64,000 nucleotides of DNA, taken from positions 22,267 through 86,266 of the forward strand of contig DASSRK010000198.1 of NCBI GenBank assembly GCA_035701825.1, read 5' to 3'. The notes beneath the pieces are model-generated. The model saw only the letters and a list, made by a program, of their open reading frames with translations. It made no database searches and was not told the origin of the DNA. The number at the start of each line of letters is the position of its first letter. Within the stretch, counting starts at the first letter, position 1. This document shows positions 10,832-17,468 of the stretch, piece by piece. The position numbers and the translations under genes were made by a program. The stretch comes from CADEED01 sp035701825. Lineage in GTDB: Bacteria; Pseudomonadota; Gammaproteobacteria; Steroidobacterales; Steroidobacteraceae.

Positions 10832-11295
10832 TGCCGCGCCGCGCGTCGCAGCTCGCTCTCGCAGCGCTGCTCATCGCGGCGGGCGTGCTGCGCGCGGAGC
10901 CTCCGCCCACGACGGCGACCGATGCCGCGCCGGCCGCTGCGGAGCCTGCGAGCCCCGCGCCGGCCGACGATGCAGGCAAGCGCCTGTACGCGAGGCACTG
11001 CCTGTCCTGCCACCAGGCCGACGGCGGCGGCGTGCCGAACATGCAGCCGGCGATCGCCGGCGGGACCTGGGTCAAGGGCGATCCGGGCGCGCTGGCGCTG
11101 TTCGTGATGACCGGCGGTTTCGACAGCGCGCAGAGGAAGGACAGCGAGGTCGACAACGTCATGCCGCCGTTCGCGCAGCTCGGCGACGACGAGCTCGCCG
11201 CGATCCTCACGTACATCCGGCAGAAGTTCGGCGGCGGCGCATCGGCGGTCGACGCCGCGCAGGTAGCCGAGGCGCGCGGCAGGATCCCGAAGTGA
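10831..11295 (+). CDS. Exported monohaem cytochrome c
   Basis: A 154-residue class I cytochrome c with a signal peptide (1-22) and an Ala/Pro-rich linker to about residue 45. The haem site is CLSCH at 57-61 and the likely axial Met is Met111 in MPPF. The ATG overlaps the stop of the sugar dehydrogenase by 1 bp, so translation is coupled and it probably carries electrons from that enzyme to the respiratory chain. Confidence 0.92.
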   Translation: MPRRASQLALAALLIAAGVLRAEPPPTTATDAAPAAAEPASPAPADDAGKRLYARHCLSCHQADGGGVPNMQPAIAGGTWVKGDPGALALFVMTGGFDSAQRKDSEVDNVMPPFAQLGDDELAAILTYIRQKFGGGASAVDAAQVAEARGRIPK

Positions 11296-11302
11296 GGAGC
11301 GT

Positions 11303-11327
11303 GCCGGCGCTTCGCGGGCGCGCCGGC
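11303..11327. terminator. Hairpin between convergent genes
   Basis: A perfect 8-bp GC stem (11303-11310 with 11320-11327) with a 9-nt loop lies between the cytochrome stop and the convergent methyltransferase stop. No T-run follows on either strand, so its terminator role is tentative. Confidence 0.45.
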
Positions 11328-11337
11328 CGTGGACTAA

Positions 11338-12081
11338 CTACTTGACCCGGTAGAGGTGCACGTAGCGATCGGTCCTGCCCTTGACCGCCGCGTCGAACAC
11401 CGGCTTGTCGAGCTGGTCGTCGGGATTGCGCAGCCCGTCGTAGGTCTTCTCGAGCACGAAGCCATGCGACTCGAGGCTCTTCCTGGCCCAGTCCTCGTTC
11501 AGTCGGTGCAGCCTGGCCACGACTTCCTTGCCGGTACCCTTCGCCGCGTTGTGATCGATGATCAGCAGCTTGCCGCCCGGTTTGAGCATGCGCTTGATGG
11601 AGTCGAGGAATCCGTCGGTGTTGATCTCCGCCCAGCCGTTCTTCTCGTCGATCCAGTACACGTCGTGGTACGACATCACGATCACCGCGAGGTCGACGCT
11701 CTGCGGCGCGATCGGCATGTAGCTGGCTTCGACCAGGCGGCGCTCGACGTTCCTCAGCCGCCCTTCGGTGAAGCGCGCCTTGATGTTGTCCTTCTCGTAG
11801 TTCACGTACGCCAGGTTGTTGATGGCGAGCACCTTGCCGCCGTCACCCACCGCGCCGGAAAACAGTTCGCTGTAATACCCGCCGCCCGCGAAGATGTCGG
11901 CGACCACCATGCCGGGCTTCACGCCGGCGAAGGCCATGACCTCGGCGGGCTTCTCGCGCGCGTCGCGTTCCCGGTCCGCGGCGGTGCGCTCGGGGCTCGC
12001 GATGGATTTCTCGATGGCGCCGTCGGCGGCGATGGCCGGCAGCGTGAATGCCAGCAGGACGCTCAACAAAAGGTTCTTCAT
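11338..12081 (-). CDS. Exported methyltransferase-like protein
   Basis: A 247-residue protein with a cleavable signal peptide (1-18, ending AIAADG) followed by a class I methyltransferase fold. The SAM loop is VVADIFAGGGYYSELF, and later elements include LAVIVMSYHDVYW and a MLKPGGKLLIIDH strand. Export is odd because SAM is cytoplasmic; homologues with this architecture are common in proteobacteria but uncharacterised as far as I know. The start is supported by AAGGAG just upstream of ATG 12081. A related lipoprotein version is encoded at 56105-56962. Its target is unknown, and it could be a non-catalytic derivative. Confidence 0.85.
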   Translation of the reverse strand: MKNLLLSVLLAFTLPAIAADGAIEKSIASPERTAADRERDAREKPAEVMAFAGVKPGMVVADIFAGGGYYSELFSGAVGDGGKVLAINNLAYVNYEKDNIKARFTEGRLRNVERRLVEASYMPIAPQSVDLAVIVMSYHDVYWIDEKNGWAEINTDGFLDSIKRMLKPGGKLLIIDHNAAKGTGKEVVARLHRLNEDWARKSLESHGFVLEKTYDGLRNPDDQLDKPVFDAAVKGRTDRYVHLYRVK

Positions 12082-12185
12082 GGGGTTCTCCTTGGCGCGC
12101 ATTATGCGAAACGCGGGCCGAGGCCCGGAACCGCTTCCACCGCGCCAGTTACTCATCCTGGCGACACCTTCTCACGGGGCTCCTC

Positions 12186-12863
12186 ATGCGCACGCTCGTC
12201 AAACCACTGGTTCCCTTGTTCTTGCTGGCCGCCGCCTGTACCGCATTCGGGGCGGGCAGCGGGTCCATGCCATCCATGCCGCGCGCCCAGGCGGCTTCGC
12301 CCGAAGACCAGGCGCGTGATGCGTACAACGCCGGCGTCCACAGCGTGGAAAAGGCGGATGCACTCGCCGCTGACGCGGCGCGGCAAACCGACGCGCGCCG
12401 GCAGCAGAAGGCGCTCGACAAGGCGAAGTCGGCATACGCCGCCGCGCGCAAGAAATTCTCGCGCGCCGCGGAGCTCGACCCGCGTCTTCCCGAGGCATGG
12501 AACTACCTGGGATACACGCAGCGAAAGCTGGGTGATTACCAGGCCGCGCTGGGCTCCTACGACCGTGCGCTGGCGCTGAAGCCGGGGTTTGCGGAGGCCA
12601 TCGAATATCGCGGCCACGCCTATCTCGGGCTGAACCGTCTCGACGACGCCAAGCAGGCGTACCTCGCGCTGTACGGGAGCAATCGCAAGCTCGCCGCACA
12701 ATTGCTGAGTGGCATGCAGGACTGGATCGGCACTCACCGCGCGAATCCCGCCGGCGTCGATGCCGCCTCGTTCGATGCCTTCGCTTCCTGGGTCAGCGAG
12801 CGCAGCGCCATCGCCGCGCAGACCGCGAGCCTCACGCGCGAAGGCGCGAGCGCCGGCTGGTGA
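12186..12863 (+). CDS. Exported TPR protein
   Basis: A 225-residue protein with a signal peptide (1 to about 22), a region of predicted helix with many Ala/Lys, and two to three tetratricopeptide repeats (for example LDPRLPEAWNYLGYTQRKLG then LKPGFAEAIEYRGHAYLGLN). TPRs form a protein-binding scaffold, here in the periplasm. The ATG at 12186 is chosen because the signal peptide begins there. It ends 7 bp before the MauG-like gene, so the two are probably cotranscribed and may act together. Confidence 0.82.
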   Translation: MRTLVKPLVPLFLLAAACTAFGAGSGSMPSMPRAQAASPEDQARDAYNAGVHSVEKADALAADAARQTDARRQQKALDKAKSAYAAARKKFSRAAELDPRLPEAWNYLGYTQRKLGDYQAALGSYDRALALKPGFAEAIEYRGHAYLGLNRLDDAKQAYLALYGSNRKLAAQLLSGMQDWIGTHRANPAGVDAASFDAFASWVSERSAIAAQTASLTREGASAGW

Positions 12864-12870
12864 GTCGCGC

Positions 12871-13863
12871 ATGAGCGCACGCTGGCGGCGCAAGCTGGCC
12901 ACGACGCGGCTGGCCGCGACGCTGGTGGGCGTGGCGGCCGTGGCGGCGGCGACTACCCGTTCCGAGTACACCTGGAACCTGCCGCGCGGATTTCCCGAGC
13001 CCGCGGTGCCGGCCGACAACCCGATGAGCAAGGCCAAGGTGGCGCTGGGTGCGCGGCTGTTCGCCGACAAGCGCCTGTCCGTCACCGGGGACTATTCCTG
13101 CCAGAGCTGCCATGCGCCCGACCGGGCGTTCACCGACGGTCTGCCGTTGTCGCGCGGCGCCACCGGCGCCACGGTGCCGCTCAATGCCCCGACGCTGCTC
13201 AACGTGGCCTACGAGGCGTCGCTCGGCTGGAAGGACGCCGGCATCCGCACGCTGGAGCAGCAGATGCACGGGCCGATGTTCAACGAGCATCCGCCCGAGC
13301 TCGGACTCGCAGGGCGCGAGCGCGCCGTCGAAGCCGCCCTCGCGCGGGATGCGGAGCTGGTGCGCGCCTTCCGTGCGGCGTTTCCCGACGATCCGGCGGT
13401 CAGTATCGGCAATGTCATTCGCGCCATCGCCGCCTACGAGCGCACCTTGTTCGCGGGCAACTCGGCCTTCGATCGTTACGTGTTCGGCGGCGACCACGCG
13501 GCGCTCGACGCGCAGCAGAAGCAGGGCATGGAGCTGTTCTTCTCGGCGCGCAGCGGCTGTTCGTCCTGCCATGGCGGCATCAATTTCGCCGGGCCGTGGG
13601 TGGATGCGGCCGCGCCGGCCGCCGCCGCGGTGTTCGCCGATACCGGCACCGGCGTCGCGGTGCGCGTGCCGACGCTGCGCAACCTCGGGCGCACGGCGCC
13701 CTACATGCACGATGGCCGCTTCACCAGCGTCGCCGCCGTGCTCGAGCACTACGAGCGGCTGGCCACCGATCCCGCGGCCGATCCACGCCTGCGGCGCGCA
13801 CCACTAACTACCGGGGAGCGCGCCAGCCTGCTGCGCTTCCTGGCGAGCCTGGACGAGGGCTAG
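12871..13863 (+). CDS. Di-haem cytochrome c peroxidase/MauG-family protein
   Basis: A 330-residue periplasmic protein with an N-terminal hydrophobic export segment. Two haem c sites are seen, CQSCH (77-81) and CSSCH (230-234), and the C-terminal TAPYMHDGRF (Met279, His280) is the distal ligand region of this family. Bacterial cytochrome c peroxidases reduce hydrogen peroxide, while MauG-type members oxidise protein residues; sequence alone does not separate them here. It follows the TPR gene by 7 bp on the same strand. Confidence 0.88.
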   Translation: MSARWRRKLATTRLAATLVGVAAVAAATTRSEYTWNLPRGFPEPAVPADNPMSKAKVALGARLFADKRLSVTGDYSCQSCHAPDRAFTDGLPLSRGATGATVPLNAPTLLNVAYEASLGWKDAGIRTLEQQMHGPMFNEHPPELGLAGRERAVEAALARDAELVRAFRAAFPDDPAVSIGNVIRAIAAYERTLFAGNSAFDRYVFGGDHAALDAQQKQGMELFFSARSGCSSCHGGINFAGPWVDAAAPAAAAVFADTGTGVAVRVPTLRNLGRTAPYMHDGRFTSVAAVLEHYERLATDPAADPRLRRAPLTTGERASLLRFLASLDEG

Positions 13864-13864
13864 A

Positions 13865-13886
13865 GCCGGGGCACCGCGGCCCCGGC
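13865..13886. terminator. GC hairpin after the MauG-like gene
   Basis: An 8-bp perfect stem (13865-13872 with 13879-13886) with a 6-nt loop starts 1 bp after the stop codon. There is no T-run, so function as a terminator is likely only in part. Confidence 0.45.
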
Positions 13887-13947
13887 CGCCGGCGGCGCGG
13901 GTCCCGTCGCGCCTGTGTCATACTGCGCGCCCCGTGAAGGATTGCGC

Positions 13948-15156
13948 GTGATCCAGTTCGGCATCGACCGGCTCCTGGCCGACATCAACCTGCAGCGTGA
14001 GCTCGAGGGCCGCCGCGTGGCGCTGCTCGCGCACCCGGCGTCGATGACCGCCGACTTCGAGCATTCGCTCGACGCGTTGCGCACCATCCGCGGCCTCGAG
14101 GTCACCGCGGCCTTCGGCCCGCAGCACGGCCTGCGCGGCGACAAGCAGGACAACATGATGGAGTCGCCGGACTTCCGCGACCCGGTGCACGGCATCCCGG
14201 TATTCAGCCTGTACGGCGAGGTACGCCGGCCCACCGAGGAGATGCTCGACCACTTCGACGTGCTGCTGGTCGACCTGCAGGACGTGGGCTGCCGGATCTA
14301 CACCTTCATCACCACTCTTCTATATGTGCTGGAAGCGGCGGCGCAGCACGGCAAGACGGTCTGGGTGCTGGATCGGCCCAATCCGGCCGGCCGGCCGGTC
14401 GAAGGGCTGAAGTTGCGCGAAGGCTGGGAGAGCTTCGTGGGTGCCGGGCCCATCCCGATGCGCCATGGGCTCACGCTGGGCGAGCTCGGCATCTGGTTCG
14501 TGAGCCATTTCAAGCTGGCGGTCGACTACCGCGTGATCCCGATGCGCGGCTGGAAGCCGGAGGAGGCGCCGGGCTACGGCTGGCCGCTGGGCGAGCGCAG
14601 TTGGGTCAATCCGAGCCCGAATGCCGCCAACCTGCCGATGGCGCGTGCCTATGCCGGCACCGTGATGCTCGAGGGGACGACGCTGTCGGAAGGGCGCGGC
14701 ACCACGCGGCCGCTGGAATTGTTAGGCGCGCCGGGCCTGGATCCGCGCTCGTTGCTGACCGCCATGGACCGCATCATGCCGGCGTGGATCAAGGGTTGTC
14801 GCCTGCGGCCCTGCTGGTTCGAGCCCACGTTCCAGAAGCACTCGGGCAAGTTGTGCGCGGGTTTCCAGATCCACGTGGACGATGGCGCGTACGTGCACGG
14901 CGAGTTTCGTCCCTGGCGCCTGGTCGCGGGCGCCTTCAAATGCCTGCGCCGCTTGCGGGGTGAATACCCGCTGTGGCGAGATTTCCACTACGAATACGAG
15001 AAGACGCGGCTGGCGATCGACCTGATCAACGGCAGCGAGCTGCTGCGCGAGTGGGTGGACGACCCGGCGGCGACGCCGGCAGACCTCGACAAGCTCGCCA
15101 GCCAGGATGAAGCGGCGTGGGTCGAAGAACGCTCCGACATCCTGCTGTATCGCTGA
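13948..15156 (+). CDS. DUF1343 protein, NamZ-like exo-N-acetylmuramidase
   Basis: A 402-residue protein of the DUF1343 family, whose Bacillus member NamZ removes terminal MurNAc from peptidoglycan fragments. Family features include FGPQHGLRGDKQDN, the acidic stretch VLLVDLQDVGCRIYTF, WVLDRPNPAGR and the EGTTLSEGRGTTRPLE segment. No signal peptide is present, so it would act in the cytoplasm, which fits cell-wall recycling. The GTG at 13948 is chosen because GAAGGA lies about 6 nt upstream; an earlier GTG at 13915 lacks a ribosome site. Confidence 0.88.
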   Translation: MIQFGIDRLLADINLQRELEGRRVALLAHPASMTADFEHSLDALRTIRGLEVTAAFGPQHGLRGDKQDNMMESPDFRDPVHGIPVFSLYGEVRRPTEEMLDHFDVLLVDLQDVGCRIYTFITTLLYVLEAAAQHGKTVWVLDRPNPAGRPVEGLKLREGWESFVGAGPIPMRHGLTLGELGIWFVSHFKLAVDYRVIPMRGWKPEEAPGYGWPLGERSWVNPSPNAANLPMARAYAGTVMLEGTTLSEGRGTTRPLELLGAPGLDPRSLLTAMDRIMPAWIKGCRLRPCWFEPTFQKHSGKLCAGFQIHVDDGAYVHGEFRPWRLVAGAFKCLRRLRGEYPLWRDFHYEYEKTRLAIDLINGSELLREWVDDPAATPADLDKLASQDEAAWVEERSDILLYR

Positions 15157-15212
15157 CTCGCACCCTCGTTCGCAATCCCGCTCGCATCGATCGCGGCCGC
15201 GCGCCAACGCGC

Positions 15213-15240
15213 ACGGGCGTCGATGTGCATCGACGCCCGT
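15213..15240. terminator. Perfect hairpin between convergent genes
   Basis: A 12-bp perfect stem (15213-15224 with 15229-15240) with loop GTGC lies between the NamZ-like stop and the small UrcA-type gene on the other strand. It can stop transcription from both sides, but no T-run follows. Confidence 0.55.
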
Positions 15241-15244
15241 CGCA

Positions 15245-15430
15245 TCAGCCCACCGCCTCGATCGTGACCGTCGGCACCAGGATGGAAACGCTGGGCGTCA
15301 CGTCGCGCGGTGTCGCGGCATGGGCGGTGTTCAACGTCACCAGCAGCAGTGCGGTCACCACCAGGGCGGCGACGCCCGCCGCCAGGTGCTCATAGGTGCG
15401 GCGCAGGAAAGCAGAAGTGTCGAGTGTCAT
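15245..15430 (-). CDS. Short exported protein, truncated UrcA-like paralogue
   Basis: A 61-residue product: an N-terminal signal peptide ending near TAHAA and a mature part of only about 23 residues (TPRDVTPSVSILVPTVTIEA core). ATG 15430 has GGAGGA about 7 nt upstream. The signal peptide resembles that of the UrcA protein next door (AALVVTALLLVTLNTAHAA against GALTLTALAFVASNAHAA), and the two genes share promoter, operator-like repeats and leader sequence. It looks like a duplicated UrcA gene whose mature domain was lost or replaced. No function is known. Confidence 0.7.
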   Translation of the reverse strand: MTLDTSAFLRRTYEHLAAGVAALVVTALLLVTLNTAHAATPRDVTPSVSILVPTVTIEAVG

Positions 15431-15535
15431 GGCCAATCCTCCGTGTTGTGGGGCGGAAAACGAGCCGATGAGTCGTGCCTGTTTCATCGCTTGCCGGCGT
15501 GAGAGGCGAATCAGAAACGTGTCCATCGGAACGTT

Positions 15536-15569
15536 GATATAGACGCGCCAGCCCGCGAATCGGTTGCAA
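15536..15569 (-). promoter_or_regulatory. ECF-type promoter of the 61-residue gene
   Basis: On the minus strand TTGCAACC (15562-15569) and CGTCTATATC (15536-15545) are separated by 16 nt. An AAC-type -35 and CGTC-type -10 are typical of extracytoplasmic-function sigma promoters. The same pair with the same spacing precedes the UrcA gene. The leader to the ATG is about 105 nt. Confidence 0.65.
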
Positions 15570-15620
15570 TGATTTTTGACGATGCGCGCCGGGTCGCAGG
15601 CTGCCGGCGTCCGGCTGAAA

Positions 15621-15648
15621 AGTGTCCGCGAAGTGTCCGCCGCGGACA
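15621..15648 (-). promoter_or_regulatory. TGTCCGC repeat array (operator-like)
   Basis: AGTGTCCGC occurs twice 11 bp apart (15621, 15632), and the second copy forms a perfect inverted repeat with GCGGACA around one central base (15634-15648). It lies about 50 bp upstream of the ECF-type -35 box. One-turn spacing and dyad symmetry suggest binding by a dimeric regulator. Confidence 0.6.
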
Positions 15649-15672
15649 GTGTTCAACACGACGCATCCATGG

Positions 15673-15697
15673 AAACGCCGCCCGGACGGCGGCGTTT
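15673..15697 (-). terminator. Hairpin downstream of the UrcA gene
   Basis: A 10-bp perfect stem (15673-15682 with 15688-15697), with a 5-nt loop, ends in TTT on the minus strand. It lies about 110 bp past the UrcA stop. A similar hairpin sits at the matching place in the other module. Confidence 0.5.
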
Positions 15698-15806
15698 ACC
15701 TGCACGGATGAAGAGGGGATGTCGTGCGGATTGCCGCGGCTTCGCCGCGGGGCGCGGGCCGGGAGTGGTTAGGCCTCCCGGACCCGTGACCCGCCGCGGC
15801 AGCCGC

Positions 15807-16175
15807 TCAGCCGAGATTGCCGTCGTCCGATTGGTGCACGGCGGTCAGCTGCGGCTGGTCGATTTCACTCACCACGCCCGCGACCGTCTCGCGGAAGCAA
15901 TCCTGGGCGCGCCGGTACTCGGTCAGGATGAGCCGGCCTGACTTGAGCCCGCATACCTGGCGCGCCGCCGACTTGATGCTGCTGTACAGCCGGGCGGCTT
16001 CCTGGGGAGAAGCGAGCGTGGTGGGTGCATAGCGCAACACGATGCCCTGCGAATGCGAGGCGGCGTGTGCATTGGAAGCCACGAAAGCCAGCGCGGTGAG
16101 CGTCAGCGCGCCGACGGTGGAAGTGAATCGCTCGAAGACGCGCTGCGTCACGGGTGTGGAAATGGAACGGGTCAT
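15807..16175 (-). CDS. UrcA family exported protein
   Basis: A 122-residue protein with a signal peptide ending near SNAHAA and a mature domain matching the UrcA pattern: VLRYAPTTLASPQEAARLY, then SIKSAARQVCG, a second Cys (QDCFRETV) and a QPQLTAVH C-terminal motif. UrcA proteins are small periplasmic proteins of unknown function, often in multiple copies in sphingomonads, caulobacters and related gammaproteobacteria. The two Cys may form a disulfide. ATG 16175 has GGAGGAT upstream. Promoter and operator-like repeats shared with the neighbouring module point to common regulation by an ECF sigma factor. Confidence 0.85.
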   Translation of the reverse strand: MTRSISTPVTQRVFERFTSTVGALTLTALAFVASNAHAASHSQGIVLRYAPTTLASPQEAARLYSSIKSAARQVCGLKSGRLILTEYRRAQDCFRETVAGVVSEIDQPQLTAVHQSDDGNLG

Positions 16176-16271
16176 GGCAGATCCTCCGGTTAGCCTGGTA
16201 TCGGGCCGATGACGCGTCGACTCACCTTTGCCGGCGTGAGAGTCGGATCCGCACGTGTCGATCGGAACATC

Positions 16272-16305
16272 GACATAGACGCGCGCGACGCCGCGAGGGT
16301 TGCAA
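16272..16305 (-). promoter_or_regulatory. ECF-type promoter of the UrcA gene
   Basis: Minus-strand TTGCAACC (16298-16305) and CGTCTATGTC (16272-16281) are 16 nt apart, identical in spacing and nearly identical in sequence to the promoter at 15536-15569. Confidence 0.65.
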
Positions 16306-16365
16306 GGAAAATCGCAACGATGCGCCGGCGCGTGTGCGGCCAGCGCCGAGGCGAAAAGAAAAAAA

Positions 16366-16391
16366 AGTGTCCGCTGAAGTGTCCGCGGACA
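16366..16391 (-). promoter_or_regulatory. TGTCCGC repeat array upstream of the UrcA promoter
   Basis: AGTGTCCGC at 16366 and 16378 (12 bp apart); the second copy forms the palindrome TGTCCGCGGACA at 16380-16391. It has the same arrangement and similar distance to the promoter as in the other module. Confidence 0.6.
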
Positions 16392-16424
16392 GTCATTGCC
16401 AGGCGCTGCGCGCCACGCCGGAAA

Positions 16425-16445
16425 ACACCGCCCAAGCGGCGGTGT
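16425..16445 (-). terminator. Terminator of the ParB-like gene
   Basis: An 8-bp perfect stem (16425-16432 with 16438-16445), with loop CAAGC, is followed on the minus strand by TTTT. It lies 21 bp after the ParB-like stop codon. Confidence 0.65.
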
Positions 16446-16466
16446 CCATCTGGTTGGAAGAGGGCG

Positions 16467-17468
16467 TTACTCGGCGGATTCGGCGCCGGCGGCTACGTAA
16501 GCCAAGTCGCTCATGTTCACCTTGTTGAGGTCGAACTTCCTGGCGGCGGAGAGCATGCGCAGCAGCGCCTGCGCAATCGGCATGGCGGGCTTCTTGTCGC
16601 CGGCCTTCATCTTGTGGAAGCGCACGGGGTTGATGCGCGCCACCACGTAGCTGCGCAGGTAGGGCGATTTCATGCCGCGCGCCTGCAGCTCGCCCACGAT
16701 GCGTTTCACCTCGTTGTCGATTTCCTGCAACCGGGCGGCGTAGGCGGTGCGTTCACGTAGCCCCTCGGGCAGCTTCCGGGTCGTCAGTCGGTCCACCTTC
16801 TTGAGGACCGGGCTGTAGGCGCCGCCGCCGAAGCGCAGGTTCTGTTCGTACACCAGGCCGAGCGTCAGTAGTTCGGCCGCCTCGAACTCGGCCGCGAGCG
16901 ACGCCTCGGTGCGGCCTGGTTCGCGTTTGGCGAGGTTGCGCGCCATGCGCACCACCTCGAGCGATTTGTCCTTGAGGTTGTGCGCCTTCTCGGTATTCAG
17001 CGCGAGGATGCGATAGGACAAGGTCTCGTCCGGCGAGATCAGCACCGTGATCTGCTTGAGGCCCAGCACCTTGGCGGCCGCGAGGCGGTGACGCCCGTTG
17101 GGCGTCCAGAAACGCCCGTCCTCGCCGCGCACCACGATCAGCGGATCGAGGAAGGCCGCCGTCGCCTCGATGGCGCCTGCGAGGCGCTTGGCGTGGGTGG
17201 GCGAGAGGTCGCGCTGGAACGGAGTCGGCTGCACCGCGCTGAACGGCAATGACGCGAGCAGCAGTGGACGACCGCCCAGCGGTTCGCGATAGGCGCCGAG
17301 CGGCGCTCCACCGGCGCCGCGCACCAGCTCGACCACGGCCGCGATGTCCGCATGATCGATGGGCAGTGCGACCTCAGTGGCGCCCAGGCCCCGCTTCACG
17401 GCGCTGGGCGCGAGCCTCGGACTGCGCTTGGCCTTCTTTCCCGGTGCCGCCTTCTTTTTCGCTGCCAT
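16467..17468 (-). CDS. ParB N-terminal-domain protein
   Basis: A 333-residue protein with a basic Lys-rich N-terminus and a ParB/sulfiredoxin-type domain around 75-175 (FQRDLSPTHAKRLAGAIE, DPLIVV, TPNGRHRLAAAKVLG). GRHRL corresponds to the nucleotide-binding arginine motif of ParB domains, which in chromosomal ParB binds CTP. The C-terminal half is helical and shows no typical partner domain. No parA lies beside it, so a role in chromosome partition is doubtful; a stand-alone regulator or DNA-binding protein is more likely. Its start overlaps the NDH-2 gene by 95 bp in another frame. No better internal start exists before the conserved domain. Confidence 0.75.
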   Translation of the reverse strand: MAAKKKAAPGKKAKRSPRLAPSAVKRGLGATEVALPIDHADIAAVVELVRGAGGAPLGAYREPLGGRPLLLASLPFSAVQPTPFQRDLSPTHAKRLAGAIEATAAFLDPLIVVRGEDGRFWTPNGRHRLAAAKVLGLKQITVLISPDETLSYRILALNTEKAHNLKDKSLEVVRMARNLAKREPGRTEASLAAEFEAAELLTLGLVYEQNLRFGGGAYSPVLKKVDRLTTRKLPEGLRERTAYAARLQEIDNEVKRIVGELQARGMKSPYLRSYVVARINPVRFHKMKAGDKKPAMPIAQALLRMLSAARKFDLNKVNMSDLAYVAAGAESAE

